64,000 nucleotides of DNA from Desulfurivibrio sp044068625 (GTDB taxonomy: Bacteria; Desulfobacterota; Desulfobulbia; Desulfobulbales; Desulfurivibrionaceae): NCBI RefSeq assembly GCF_044068625.1, contig NZ_JBIPKH010000013.1, positions 28,782 through 92,781 on the forward strand, read 5' to 3'. The position numbers were made by a program, and so were the translations under genes. The notes under the pieces were generated by a model. That model did not search any database and was not told the DNA's origin. It was given only the letters and a program-made list of their open reading frames with translations. Below are positions 25,133 through 33,897 of the stretch, one piece after another (the stretch's first letter is position 1; every line of letters starts with the position of its first letter).

Positions 25133-25726
25133 ATGAAAAGCGCCAACACTGTCTCCTACCGGGGCAAGATAACCTGCGAACACCGGGAAAATTTGTTGGA
25201 CCAGAAAAGCCTGGTGCTATGGTTCACCGGCCTGTCCGGATCTGGTAAGTCCACCATCGCCCACGCCGTGGAGGAACGCCTGCACGCCATGGGGCGGTTG
25301 ACCTATGTTTTTGACGGCGATAACGTACGCCACGGCCTTTGCGGTGACCTGGATTTCTCGCCGGCCGGCCGGGCCGAAAACCTGCGCCGCATTTCTGAAA
25401 TGGTTAAGCTTTTCTTGGATGCCGGTATGATCTGCCTTACTGCCTTTATCTCGCCTCTTCGGGCTGATCGTGAGCGTTGCGGCAATCAGATCGGCCGCGG
25501 TCGGTTTTACGAAATATATGTCAAATGCCCCTTGGAAGTCTGCGAACAGCGAGACGTCAAGGGGCTTTACCAGATGGCGCGTGAAGGCAGGATAAAAAAC
25601 TACACCGGGGTCGGCTCTCCTTACGAGGAACCGCTTAATCCCGATCTGGTGCTGGAAACCAGCGAGCTTTCCTTGCTCGCTTGCGTAGATAAGGTGGTTG
25701 ACTTTGTCCAGGAGCGCATCAAATAG
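25133..25726 (+). CDS. cysC: Adenylylsulfate kinase (APS kinase)
   Basis: 197 aa, full length. Walker A 'WFTGLSGSGKSTIAHAVEERL', then 'YVFDGDNVRHGLCGDLDFS' and 'LDAGMICLTAFISPLRADRE', the hallmark CysC motifs. It makes PAPS from APS and ATP. A copy inside an EPS operon that also encodes three sulfotransferases (a fourth is at 30018) indicates a dedicated PAPS supply for sulfating the polymer rather than assimilatory sulfate reduction. Confidence 0.94.
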   Translation: MKSANTVSYRGKITCEHRENLLDQKSLVLWFTGLSGSGKSTIAHAVEERLHAMGRLTYVFDGDNVRHGLCGDLDFSPAGRAENLRRISEMVKLFLDAGMICLTAFISPLRADRERCGNQIGRGRFYEIYVKCPLEVCEQRDVKGLYQMAREGRIKNYTGVGSPYEEPLNPDLVLETSELSLLACVDKVVDFVQERIK

Positions 25727-25783
25727 CGTTCGTTGTGCCGCCGATCACCTCATGTCCGTTAAGAGAACAACAGGGAGAGTGAA

Positions 25784-26386
25784 ATGAACAAATACGCTGG
25801 AACCGCTGACGCCTATCTTACCAAATTGACCGCCATGCTGACCAACCTGGACCGTGATCAGATCGATAACGGCATCCGCCTGATTGCCGAGGCCTGGCAG
25901 GCCGGCCGCCAGATTATTACCCTGGGCAACGGCGGCAGTTCATTGACCGCCCTGCATTTAATCAACGACTGGAACAAAAGCATCTTCATGGCCAGCGGTA
26001 AACCCTTCCGGGGCCGCAGCCTGGTGGACAATATCGGGGTGGTGATGGCTTACGGCAACGATAATTCCTTCGAGAATATCTTTATCGAGCAGTTGAAAAA
26101 TGTACTGGAGAAGGGCGACCTGGTGATTGCCATCTCCGGCAGCGGCAACTCCGAGAACGTGATCCGCGCCATCAATTACGCCAATGACAACGGGGCCGTC
26201 ACCCTGGGGTTGTGCGGCTACCGGGGCGGCAAGCTCAAGGAGCTTGCCCAGCATGCAATCTGGGCCGATATTGACGATATGCAGGTAGCCGAGGATGTCC
26301 ACGCCATCTTTGGCCACATCGTGATGCAGCGGTTGTGCGGCTATGATCTGCAAGGAGTAGGCAGTGGAGGTTCGTGTGCCGGCTGA
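25784..26386 (+). CDS. gmhA: D-sedoheptulose 7-phosphate isomerase (SIS domain)
   Basis: 200 aa. SIS-domain motifs 'IITLGNGGSSLTALHLINDWNK', 'LVIAISGSGNSENVIRAINYA' and 'VAEDVHAIFGHIVMQ' match GmhA. It isomerises sedoheptulose 7-phosphate to D-glycero-D-manno-heptose 7-phosphate, the first step to GDP-heptose. SD 'AGGGAGAG' precedes the ATG. It overlaps the next glycosyltransferase gene by 23 nt. Confidence 0.92.
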   Translation: MNKYAGTADAYLTKLTAMLTNLDRDQIDNGIRLIAEAWQAGRQIITLGNGGSSLTALHLINDWNKSIFMASGKPFRGRSLVDNIGVVMAYGNDNSFENIFIEQLKNVLEKGDLVIAISGSGNSENVIRAINYANDNGAVTLGLCGYRGGKLKELAQHAIWADIDDMQVAEDVHAIFGHIVMQRLCGYDLQGVGSGGSCAG

Positions 26387-27614
26387 TTCCCGTATTGCCT
26401 ATTTTATCAACCTGTATCCCGCCATCAGCCACGCCTTTATCCGGCGAGAGATTCATGCCTTGGAGCGGCAGGGTTTCGATGTCCAGCGGATCGCCCTGCG
26501 CGGCTGGGAAGGGGACCTGACCGATGCTGCCGACCCGGCGGAACGGGCCAAGACCCTTTTTGTGCTCAAGGGTGGCCCGTTGCCGCTGATCGGCGCTGTA
26601 CTCCGCACCCTGCTGGCCTCGCCTGGCCGCTTTCTAGCCGCAGTGGCTCTGGCCTTGCGCATGGGCTGGAAAGCCACCCGCCCCATTCCCTATCACCTGA
26701 TGTACCTGGTCGAGGCCTGCCGGGTGCTGGGTTGGCTGCGGGAGCATGGCGCGACCCATGTGCACGCCCATTTCGGCACCAATTCGGCCGAGATCGTGAT
26801 GCTGGTTCGGACCTTGGGGGGGCCGCCCTACAGTTTCACGGTCCATGGGCCGTTGGAATTCGACAAGCCGTATTATCTGGGGTTGGGCGAAAAAATTCAC
26901 CGCTCGGCATTTACCGTGGCTATCACCTCCTACACCCGCAGCCAATTGTACCGTGCTTGCAGCTATGCCGACTGGCCCAAGGTCCGGATGGTTCGTTGCG
27001 GTCTGCAACCGGAAATCTTCGCCACCCCGCCGGAACCGCCGCCGGCTACCCCCCGGATGGTCTGCATCGGCCGGCTGGTGGAGCAGAAGGGGCAGGCGCT
27101 GCTGGTCAAGGCCGCCGCCCGGCTGGCCCGCAAAGGGGTGGAATTCAAGCTGGTGCTGGTGGGCGGCGGGCCGCTGCATGATACCCTGGCCGCCCTGATC
27201 ACAGAGTATGGCCTGCAGGAGCAGGTGGAACTGACCGGGGCGCTCAGCACCGAAAGGCTCTATGAAGAACTGCGGCTGGCCCGGGGCATGGTGCTGCCCA
27301 GCTTTGCCGAGGGCCTGCCCATGGTGATCATGGAGGCCATGGCGTTGCGCCGGCCGGTGATTTCCACCTACATCGCCGGTATTCCCGAACTGGTGCGCCC
27401 CGGTGAAAACGGCTGGCTGATTCCGGCCGGCTCCATCGATGACCTGACCACCGCCATGGAGGAGATGCTGGCCTTCCCGGTTGAACAACTGCGGGCCATG
27501 GGGGAGGCGGCCCATAAGCTGGCCCGTGAACGCCACCACTCCGACACCGAGACGGCCCACCTGGGCGAACTGTTCCGCCGCAGCGCCGCCGGTGAACCAA
27601 TAACTGATGCGTGA
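26364..27614 (+). CDS. Family 4 glycosyltransferase
   Basis: 416 aa. 'HVHAHFGTNSAEIVMLVRTL', 'FTVHGPLEF', 'CIGRLVEQKGQALLVKAAARL' and 'LPSFAEGLPMVIMEAMA' (the E-x7-E motif) define a GT-B retaining transferase of family GT4. The GTG start at 26364 follows AAGGAG and lies inside gmhA. A retaining enzyme next to GDP-heptose genes may transfer the heptose, but this is inference. Confidence 0.9.
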   Translation: MEVRVPADSRIAYFINLYPAISHAFIRREIHALERQGFDVQRIALRGWEGDLTDAADPAERAKTLFVLKGGPLPLIGAVLRTLLASPGRFLAAVALALRMGWKATRPIPYHLMYLVEACRVLGWLREHGATHVHAHFGTNSAEIVMLVRTLGGPPYSFTVHGPLEFDKPYYLGLGEKIHRSAFTVAITSYTRSQLYRACSYADWPKVRMVRCGLQPEIFATPPEPPPATPRMVCIGRLVEQKGQALLVKAAARLARKGVEFKLVLVGGGPLHDTLAALITEYGLQEQVELTGALSTERLYEELRLARGMVLPSFAEGLPMVIMEAMALRRPVISTYIAGIPELVRPGENGWLIPAGSIDDLTTAMEEMLAFPVEQLRAMGEAAHKLARERHHSDTETAHLGELFRRSAAGEPITDA

Positions 27615-27661
27615 TCGGGGAGAGATTTCAAGTCTGTCCCCAAGTCTGAGGAAACCAGGAG

Positions 27662-28624
27662 ATGAGTATTTTTATTACCGGAGTGGCAGGATTTATTGGG
27701 GTCAACCTGGCCGAGGTGCTGCTGGCCCGCGACGAGCGGGTGGCCGGGTTTGACAACTTCTGCCGGGGCAGCAAGGCCAACCTGGCCGCGCTGCTTGCCC
27801 ACCCCCGTTTCAGCTTTGCCGAGTTGGACCTGGATGATCTGGCGGCCTATCGAAGCGCCTTGGAGGAGTTGCACCGCCGGGAGCCGATTACCGAAGTCTG
27901 GCATCTGGCGGCGAATTCCGATATCCCCGCTGGCATTGCCGATGAACAGGTGGACCTGCGCGATACCTTCATGACCACCTTCAACACCCTGGTGCTGATG
28001 CGCGAGCTGGGCATCGGCACCCTGGCCTTTGCCTCCAGTTCGGCGGTATATGGCGATTTCGGACAACTGCGGCTCACCGAAGAGCATGGCCCGCTGGAGC
28101 CCATCTCCAACTACGGGGCCATGAAGCTGGCCTCCGAGGCCATGATCAGCGCGGCCCTCGAAAGCCACCTGGGGCGGGCCCTGGTCTTTCGCTTCCCCAA
28201 TGTGATTGGAGTGCCGGCCACCCACGGGGTGATTCAGGATTTTATCCGCAAGCTTAAGGCTACCCCCCACCGCCTGGAGGTGCTGGGCAACGGGACCCAG
28301 CAAAAAAGCTACCTCCATGTTGATGAGCTGATCGAAGCCATGCTGCTGATCCGGGATCGGGACCCCGGAAAACTCTGCTGCTACAACGTCGGCGCCGATG
28401 ACGAAGGAATCACGGTGCGCTTTATTGCTGAAACGGTGCGCGACCGGGTAGCGCCGGCGGCGGAAATCTGCTACGGCGAAGGCAACCGCGGCTGGGTGGG
28501 GGATGTGCCTAAATTCGTATATTCCATCGACAAGCTCAAGGCGCTGGGCTGGCGGCCGCGACTGGGCTCGGCCGAGGCGGTTCGCCGGGCGGTGGAGCAG
28601 ATCTTCGAGCAGGAATCGCGGTGA
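27662..28624 (+). CDS. NAD-dependent sugar-nucleotide epimerase/dehydratase (extended SDR)
   Basis: 320 aa. 'FITGVAGFIGVNLAEVLLAR' is the NAD-binding GxxGxxG, 'FASSSAVYGD' supplies Ser, and 'YGAMKLASE' gives the YxxxK catalytic pair. 'GNGTQQKSYLHVDE' is typical of UDP/GDP-sugar epimerases and dehydratases. Its place between a GT4 gene and the HddC-GmhB fusion suggests it modifies the GDP-heptose (for instance epimerisation or 4,6-dehydration), but the substrate cannot be read from sequence. Confidence 0.85.
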   Translation: MSIFITGVAGFIGVNLAEVLLARDERVAGFDNFCRGSKANLAALLAHPRFSFAELDLDDLAAYRSALEELHRREPITEVWHLAANSDIPAGIADEQVDLRDTFMTTFNTLVLMRELGIGTLAFASSSAVYGDFGQLRLTEEHGPLEPISNYGAMKLASEAMISAALESHLGRALVFRFPNVIGVPATHGVIQDFIRKLKATPHRLEVLGNGTQQKSYLHVDELIEAMLLIRDRDPGKLCCYNVGADDEGITVRFIAETVRDRVAPAAEICYGEGNRGWVGDVPKFVYSIDKLKALGWRPRLGSAEAVRRAVEQIFEQESR

Positions 28625-29943
28625 GTCGGCAGGCGGTCATTCTGGCCGGCGGCCGCGGCACCCGCCTGCGCGAACGTTTGCACGGGCGGCCCAAACCCCT
28701 GGTCGATCTGTGCGGGGTGCCGCTGCTGGAGCGCCAGATCGGGCTGCTCAAGCGTTACGGCTTCACCCAGGTGCTGGTGCTGGTCAACCATGCCGCCGAG
28801 CAGATCATTGACTTCTGCGCCGCCCGCAACAACTGGGGGCTGGAGTTGCACTGCCTGGACGATGGTGAACCCCGGGGCACCGCCGGGGCCACCCTGGCGG
28901 TGTTTGACCGGCTGGCCGATGAGTTTCTGGTGATGTACGGCGATACCATGCTGGAGGTGGACCTGGATCGCTTTCATGCCTTTCACCGACGGCGGCAAGG
29001 TGCGGCCGCCACCCTCTTCCTGCACCCCAACGACCATCCCCACGATTCCGACCTGGTGGAGGTGGACGATTCCGACCGGGTGCTGGCCTTTCACCCCTAC
29101 CCCCACCCTCCCGGCCGCTATCTGCCCAACTTGGTCAACGCCGCCCTCTACTGGCTCAAGCGGGACGCCCTGACGCCCTGGCGTGGGCGCCCGGAGATGC
29201 TGGACTTCGGCAAGGAGCTGTTCCCGGAGATGCTGGCCCAAGAGCTGCTGCTGCAAGGGTACAACAGCCCGGAGTACATCAAGGATATCGGCACCCCGGA
29301 ACGGCTGGACCGGGTCTGTGGCGACTTTCAGGCCGGCCGCATCGAGCGGGCCAGCCTGGCCCACCCCCAGGCCATGGTGTTTCTGGATCGGGACGGCACC
29401 CTGAACCGGGAGGTGAATCATTTGCGCCGCCCAGAAGAGCTGGAGTTGCTGCCGGGGGTGATCGAGGCGGTGCGCCGCCTGAACCGTTCCGAGTACCGCT
29501 GCTGCGTGGTGACCAACCAGCCGGTGGTGGCCCGCGGTGACTGTTCCTTTGCCGAGTTGCGCGCCATTCACAACAAGCTGGAAACCCTGCTGGGTGAAGG
29601 AAAAGCTTATCTGGATCGCATCTATCTCTGCCCCCACCACCCCCACCGGGGGTTTGCCGGAGAACGGCCTGAACTCAAGATCGATTGTGACTGCCGCAAG
29701 CCCAAAACCGGCCTGCTGGACCGGGCGGTGGCGGATTTCAACGTGGACCTGGCCCGTTCCTGGCTGATCGGCGACACCTCCGTCGATATCGAAACCGCCC
29801 GCCGGGCCGGAATAAAATCGATTCTGCTGCAAACCGGCTATGCCGGCCATGATAACCGGTACCAGGCTCAGCCCGATTTCACCGCCCCGGATTTACCGGC
29901 GGCAGTGGACTTTATTCTGGAGCAATCCCCCCAGCGGCCGTGA
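28621..29943 (+). CDS. Fusion: heptose 1-phosphate guanylyltransferase + heptose 1,7-bisphosphate phosphatase
   Basis: 440 aa, GTG start overlapping the previous stop (GTGA). Residues 1 to about 240 are a nucleotidyltransferase ('AVILAGGRGTRLRERLHGRPKPLVD', 'FLVMYGDTM', 'EYIKDIGTPERL'), HddC-like. Residues about 255-440 are a HAD phosphatase of the GmhB type: 'VFLDRDGTLNREV' with both catalytic Asp, 'VVTNQPVVARG', a Zn-site pattern 'CPHHPHRGF...CDCRKPKTG' and 'WLIGDTSVDIETARRAG'. One protein thus catalyses the last two steps to GDP-D-glycero-alpha-D-manno-heptose. Last gene of the plus-strand operon; no clear terminator follows. Confidence 0.9.
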   Translation: MSRQAVILAGGRGTRLRERLHGRPKPLVDLCGVPLLERQIGLLKRYGFTQVLVLVNHAAEQIIDFCAARNNWGLELHCLDDGEPRGTAGATLAVFDRLADEFLVMYGDTMLEVDLDRFHAFHRRRQGAAATLFLHPNDHPHDSDLVEVDDSDRVLAFHPYPHPPGRYLPNLVNAALYWLKRDALTPWRGRPEMLDFGKELFPEMLAQELLLQGYNSPEYIKDIGTPERLDRVCGDFQAGRIERASLAHPQAMVFLDRDGTLNREVNHLRRPEELELLPGVIEAVRRLNRSEYRCCVVTNQPVVARGDCSFAELRAIHNKLETLLGEGKAYLDRIYLCPHHPHRGFAGERPELKIDCDCRKPKTGLLDRAVADFNVDLARSWLIGDTSVDIETARRAGIKSILLQTGYAGHDNRYQAQPDFTAPDLPAAVDFILEQSPQRP

Positions 29944-29977
29944 TTAACACCTCGTGCTTGGCAGGAAAATACCACGT

Positions 29978-29998
29978 CTCTTCATGCGAGCCTGGCGG
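29978..29998. repeat. 21-bp direct repeat, copy 1
   Basis: Identical over 21 bases, same orientation, to 33063-33083. The two copies bracket a minus-strand block of sulfotransferase, FemAB-like and GT2 genes. Read on the minus strand both copies can encode PPGSHEE. Confidence 0.75.
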
Positions 29999-30017
29999 AA
30001 TGTCGGGAGGAGCGCCC

Positions 30018-30872
30018 TCACTTAATCCGGGTGCAGTGCGTGTCGATTATCCTGCTGCTTGCTTCGAAGGACTGTCGTGCCGAGTTCAGTAATGCCGGCT
30101 CTACTTTAACGGGCGGTCTTTTTATATCACGCTTGATTTGACCTCCCCGGATATGAGGGGAAACATCTCCCAGGCCGGCAACACCTGTGGTCCGCATGAC
30201 CGGGTAATGCTCTGAAAAACGGTTCTCCACCCCAAGTATTTTGGCCAGGGCGTGAAACACTGACTGAGTGTGGTGAAGGATGTCGTCGTAGGTCAGGAAC
30301 AGCGAACGATCCCGCGGCACCAGTTCCGCGTAGCGGGCAAGAGTGGCCAGCCTGCCCGAGTAGTAGCGTTCACAGTTTGCCTGGTCGACGTAATCGCGGT
30401 TGGCCTCCGGCCGCTGGACCCAGCCCTCAAGTTTTGGCGCGTTGATCAGGCTCGGCAGTGCCTGGTCAGGATCACGCAGCAGGAAAATCGTGTAAACGCA
30501 GGGTAACTGCAGCAGTCGCTCATCCGCCAGCAACTCATCATAAAGCAGCTTATCCAGGAAATACTTTGCCCCCGGAAAGGGGCGGCGCAACCGCACCGCG
30601 ACCTTAGTGGGTAGACAGTACAGGTCGCTTGCGCGGCGGTAAGTCATCAGGGTTTCACCGTAACCCATCACCATCGGATGCGTATTCAGGCATTGCAGCA
30701 GCAGCGTGGAGCCAGAACGCTGGTGGCTGAGGATCAGGAGTAACCGCAGCACCCTATCTGGGCGCAGGCTCAGCAAAGACCAGTGCAGCAGTGCGATCCC
30801 ATAACTGACGGAACGGGGCAACCCCAGTCCCTCCCCGAAGATCGGCCGCTGTCGAAAACCTGTTTCACTCAT
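30018..30872 (-). CDS. Sulfotransferase family protein 4
   Basis: 284 aa. 'LLILSHQRSGSTLLLQCLNTHP' is a strong 5'-phosphosulfate loop, 'YTIFLLRDPDQALPSLIN' the 3'-phosphate motif. SD AGAGGT precedes the ATG. It is the last gene of a minus-strand group (DUF218, GT2, FemAB, sulfotransferase) and converges on the large plus-strand operon. It probably adds a further sulfate to the same polymer. Confidence 0.85.
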   Translation of the reverse strand: MSETGFRQRPIFGEGLGLPRSVSYGIALLHWSLLSLRPDRVLRLLLILSHQRSGSTLLLQCLNTHPMVMGYGETLMTYRRASDLYCLPTKVAVRLRRPFPGAKYFLDKLLYDELLADERLLQLPCVYTIFLLRDPDQALPSLINAPKLEGWVQRPEANRDYVDQANCERYYSGRLATLARYAELVPRDRSLFLTYDDILHHTQSVFHALAKILGVENRFSEHYPVMRTTGVAGLGDVSPHIRGGQIKRDIKRPPVKVEPALLNSARQSFEASSRIIDTHCTRIK

Positions 30873-30899
30873 GGTGATATACCTCTTTTGGTGCCTGTT

Positions 30900-31940
30900 T
30901 TACCAGGGCAGGTTTGGCGAGAGCCCTAATTTGCAAGAGGCCCGCTGGACGAGGCGTCGCCCCAGAGAGTTCTGATCCGACCATGCAAACAACCTGGCCC
31001 GCAAAGTGCGCGCCGGCCCGTAAAATTTCCTCAGGGGCAACGGGTACCGAACCATGTCGAGGGCAAACTGTTGCTTGAAGGTTTGGGGGCCCAATAAGTC
31101 GTATAAGGCCAGCCCTTTTTCGCGTGCCCAGGCGATTGCTGTCATTTGCAGCAGATAATTCACGCGAAGTTTCTTCAACTCGGGATCCCACGCCATTCCG
31201 CCCCAACCATAGGTCATGGTGTTGGCGATAATCGGGTTAAAGATTGCCGCTACGGGTTGGTCCCGGTAGTAGGCGATGAAGTGCTGAGCCTTGCCCACCG
31301 TGCCGAACAGATCCCAAATATGGCTGAAATATTCATGGGGAAAGACCGGAAACTGCTGCTGTTTGGCCGTCGCCTCGTGCATTGCACAGAAGTCGTTCAG
31401 CGAAGCGGCATCGCCAGGCATCACGATGACGCCCTGCTTCGCCGCGCGTTTCACGCTGTAGCGCACATTGCGGTTCATGCGGGAGAGGAGTTCCTCGTCG
31501 CTGTAGTGCAACGGCACTAACGCGGATTCCCTGATGCTACCGCCCGCCCATGCTTCGCTTTCAACAAAACCGGCTGCGAGCAATGCCTCCTGTGCAGATC
31601 GTTGATAAGGGAAAAGGTCCACACGAATTGATCTATACCCCCTGGTCCCCGCAAGCTCTTCCAGCGCGTTCACCACCTTCCCAAGCATTAAGGGGTCATC
31701 ATCAATCGCAATGGGCCCCCGCCAAACTTGGGCAAGCTTTCCAACGGGCGTCTGTTGAACAAGAATTTGAACACCCCCACTGACCCGGTTATGCTCCCGA
31801 ATGACCAGCCTATCGCAGAGGAAGCCATAGGTGCCGCGATTGGCTGCATAGCCGGCAGACTGCTCGTGATGACCGTAAGGACACGCTTGCAAGAAGGCGT
31901 CCCACTCCTGGTCATTACAGGCATAGTCAATTTTGTTCAT
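30900..31940 (-). CDS. FemAB-like/GNAT-fold protein (copy 4, paralogue of copy 1)
   Basis: 346 aa. 'CPYGHHEQSAGYAANRGTYG', 'SGGVQILVQQTPVGKLAQVWRGP', 'SIRVDLFPYQRSAQEALLAAGF' and 'RVNYLLQMTAIAWAREKGLALYDLLG' align without gaps to the corresponding blocks of the gene at 10561-11655, showing an intra-locus duplication. Associated with exosortase EPS systems; the transferred group is unknown. Confidence 0.8.
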   Translation of the reverse strand: MNKIDYACNDQEWDAFLQACPYGHHEQSAGYAANRGTYGFLCDRLVIREHNRVSGGVQILVQQTPVGKLAQVWRGPIAIDDDPLMLGKVVNALEELAGTRGYRSIRVDLFPYQRSAQEALLAAGFVESEAWAGGSIRESALVPLHYSDEELLSRMNRNVRYSVKRAAKQGVIVMPGDAASLNDFCAMHEATAKQQQFPVFPHEYFSHIWDLFGTVGKAQHFIAYYRDQPVAAIFNPIIANTMTYGWGGMAWDPELKKLRVNYLLQMTAIAWAREKGLALYDLLGPQTFKQQFALDMVRYPLPLRKFYGPARTLRARLFAWSDQNSLGRRLVQRASCKLGLSPNLPW

Positions 31941-32024
31941 TCCTGGCTTCCTGTGTTATCCGGCTTGCGGTAACCGGCAGTTTCCGCATCTTCCATCTCG
32001 GCCAAGGTACATCGACCTGCGGTG

Positions 32025-33023
32025 CTACTTGTATTCGATTATGGTAATGGGTTTTTGGCCGATTTTTTTGAGTATGAAGGTGAGTTGGCCCAGCAGTTGG
32101 GGCCATTTGCCGGCCATGTTGAAAGCCGCGTAGAGCAAGGCGAGCCGCCGGTTGTTCAGCCGCTGGTTGATGCTGGTCATGGTTCTGAAGATCTGCAGGG
32201 GGTAAGCCAGCGCCAGCAGAAGCCACCAGGGGCTGCCGGTTATGATGGCCAGCGCCAGCATCATCACCGGCAGTAGCAGGGCCCAGACCCAGATTCGCAG
32301 CGAGTCCCGCAGGCAGTATCTTTCATTACCCGCGCCATGCATGGCATAACCCTGGGCGTAGCTGTGGCCGCTGCGGACAGTGCGCTTCCACCATTGGGAA
32401 AACCGGGTCATTTCCGCGTCGTGCAGCACCATGGGAAAATCCAGCCGGTGGATTTTCCAGCCCTGTTGGCGCAGCCGGTAGCATAGCTCCGGCTCTTCCC
32501 CCGAGGTGACCTGCGGGTTGAAGCCCCCGGCCGCCTCAAAAGCCTGCCGGCGGATCATGAAGATGCCGCCGCAGGATTGGGCCTCGCCGGTCGGCACCTG
32601 CCACTCCAGATCGCACAGTTGATTGTAAAGGCTCTTTTCCGGGTAGCGCTCAATGGTTCGGCCGGCCACCAGCACCCAGGCGGGGTTTTGGGTAAGCTGG
32701 ACGGCGGCGAAATCGATCCAGCCCGGGCACAGTTCGCAATCACCATCGATAAACTGGATCAGCTCAAGCTCCGGATATTTGCCGGTCAGCCAGGCGAAAC
32801 CCTCATTGCGCCCCCGGGCGGCGCTGAAGGGCCGGGCCGGGTCCAGTTGCAGTACATCCACCCCGGTTGAGCGGGCGTACTCGACACTATCATCCGTCGA
32901 GCCGGAATCCACATAAATAATGTTGCGGCATTGTTTACGGGCGGCCACCAGGCAGTTCCGCAGCCTGGCTCCTTCATTGCGGCCGATGACCACGATGGCT
33001 GTTTCGGGGCGGTTTCCGACCAT
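32025..33023 (-). CDS. Family 2 glycosyltransferase with C-terminal membrane segments
   Basis: 332 aa. 'TAIVVIGRNEGARLRNCLVA', 'IIYVDSGSTDDSVEYA', 'IQFIDGDCELCPGW' (DGD site) and 'SGEEPELCYRLRQQGWKI' define a GT2 enzyme. A hydrophobic hairpin near residue 255-290 anchors it to the inner membrane. The ATG lies 3 nt after the stop of the DUF218 gene. Likely adds a sugar to the EPS repeat unit. Confidence 0.88.
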   Translation of the reverse strand: MVGNRPETAIVVIGRNEGARLRNCLVAARKQCRNIIYVDSGSTDDSVEYARSTGVDVLQLDPARPFSAARGRNEGFAWLTGKYPELELIQFIDGDCELCPGWIDFAAVQLTQNPAWVLVAGRTIERYPEKSLYNQLCDLEWQVPTGEAQSCGGIFMIRRQAFEAAGGFNPQVTSGEEPELCYRLRQQGWKIHRLDFPMVLHDAEMTRFSQWWKRTVRSGHSYAQGYAMHGAGNERYCLRDSLRIWVWALLLPVMMLALAIITGSPWWLLLALAYPLQIFRTMTSINQRLNNRRLALLYAAFNMAGKWPQLLGQLTFILKKIGQKPITIIEYK

Positions 33024-33026
33024 GCG

Positions 33027-33743
33027 CTACTCCCTCCCGGCAGCAGCCGGGACCGCCCACAGCTCTTCATGCGAGCCTGGCGGGCCGGGCCGGAAACAGC
33101 AAACCGTCCAGAGCCAGGCGATTGTTTCATTTAGCACACTTTTTGCGCCGGAACTTGTTTCCCACCACCGGTTGGCGTTGTAGTCGGACGGCTGGGCCGC
33201 GATAACGCCGATGGCAACGTCCGGGCCGAGGGCCATCCGGTAAAGCCTGTGCGAGCGGCGGGCGTGCGTGCCACTCGAAAACAGATCAAGGGCGTTGTAG
33301 GTTTGTCCCTCTCCTTCCAGCCAATGACGTACCATCACCGCACTCAGATAGGTCCGATCCTGGGCCGAGGCGGGGGCGGGAACCGCCGTCACCGGAGTAC
33401 CATCCAGGCAGTGGGTTTCAAGATACCGGGCTGCCAGTTCCGCATAATTGTAGCGAATCGTCTTGCCGATCCACACCTCCGCCGATCCCCCCGTAGTCAA
33501 AATCTTTTGATAGGTGCCTTGCCGGCAGGCGGCAACCGCCTGATCAAGCTGTGTGGAGCCCAGCCAGCCCTCCACCACCAGTAACTCAGCGCCGGGTTTG
33601 GGGTGGTTGACGGCCAGAAAGGAATACAGTCCTCGCCCGGTGAGCAGGGTAGTGGCCAGGCAGAAGGCTACCAGCAACAGCCAGCCCGGCAGGGTGGGAA
33701 CCCATAAACTTTGCTTTTTGAGCAACGGTGGCCGAGTCATCAA
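33027..33743 (-). CDS. DUF218/YdcF-ElyC family membrane protein
   Basis: 238 aa. A basic N-terminus and one membrane segment ('GWLLLVAFCLATTLLTGRGLYSFL') precede the DUF218 core 'LLVVEGWLGSTQLDQAVAACR', 'KILTTGG' and 'HARRSHRLYRMAL'. DUF218 proteins are often found in EPS and exosortase loci; their activity is not established. The last ~20 residues (from PPGSHEELW) are encoded by one copy of a 21-bp direct repeat, so this tail may have been acquired. A weak sigma70-like TTGACA-17-TAATGG lies upstream (33774-33802). Confidence 0.75.
   Translation of the reverse strand: MMTRPPLLKKQSLWVPTLPGWLLLVAFCLATTLLTGRGLYSFLAVNHPKPGAELLVVEGWLGSTQLDQAVAACRQGTYQKILTTGGSAEVWIGKTIRYNYAELAARYLETHCLDGTPVTAVPAPASAQDRTYLSAVMVRHWLEGEGQTYNALDLFSSGTHARRSHRLYRMALGPDVAIGVIAAQPSDYNANRWWETSSGAKSVLNETIAWLWTVCCFRPGPPGSHEELWAVPAAAGRE
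33063..33083. repeat. 21-bp direct repeat, copy 2 (inside the DUF218 gene tail)
   Basis: Exact match to 29978-29998 in the same orientation, about 3.1 kb apart. Confidence 0.75.
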
Positions 33744-33897
33744 GGTAGTTGTTCCATTTTATTACAACACTTTCCATTAACGACCGTGCTCCGGATTGTC
33801 AATTTTAAATTTGCTCGGCTGGAGAAAATGAGTTACCTGTAAAGGCCAGCTTAGATCACTGCCGGGATCCTGCAACAACTTACCTGCGCAATAAAAA

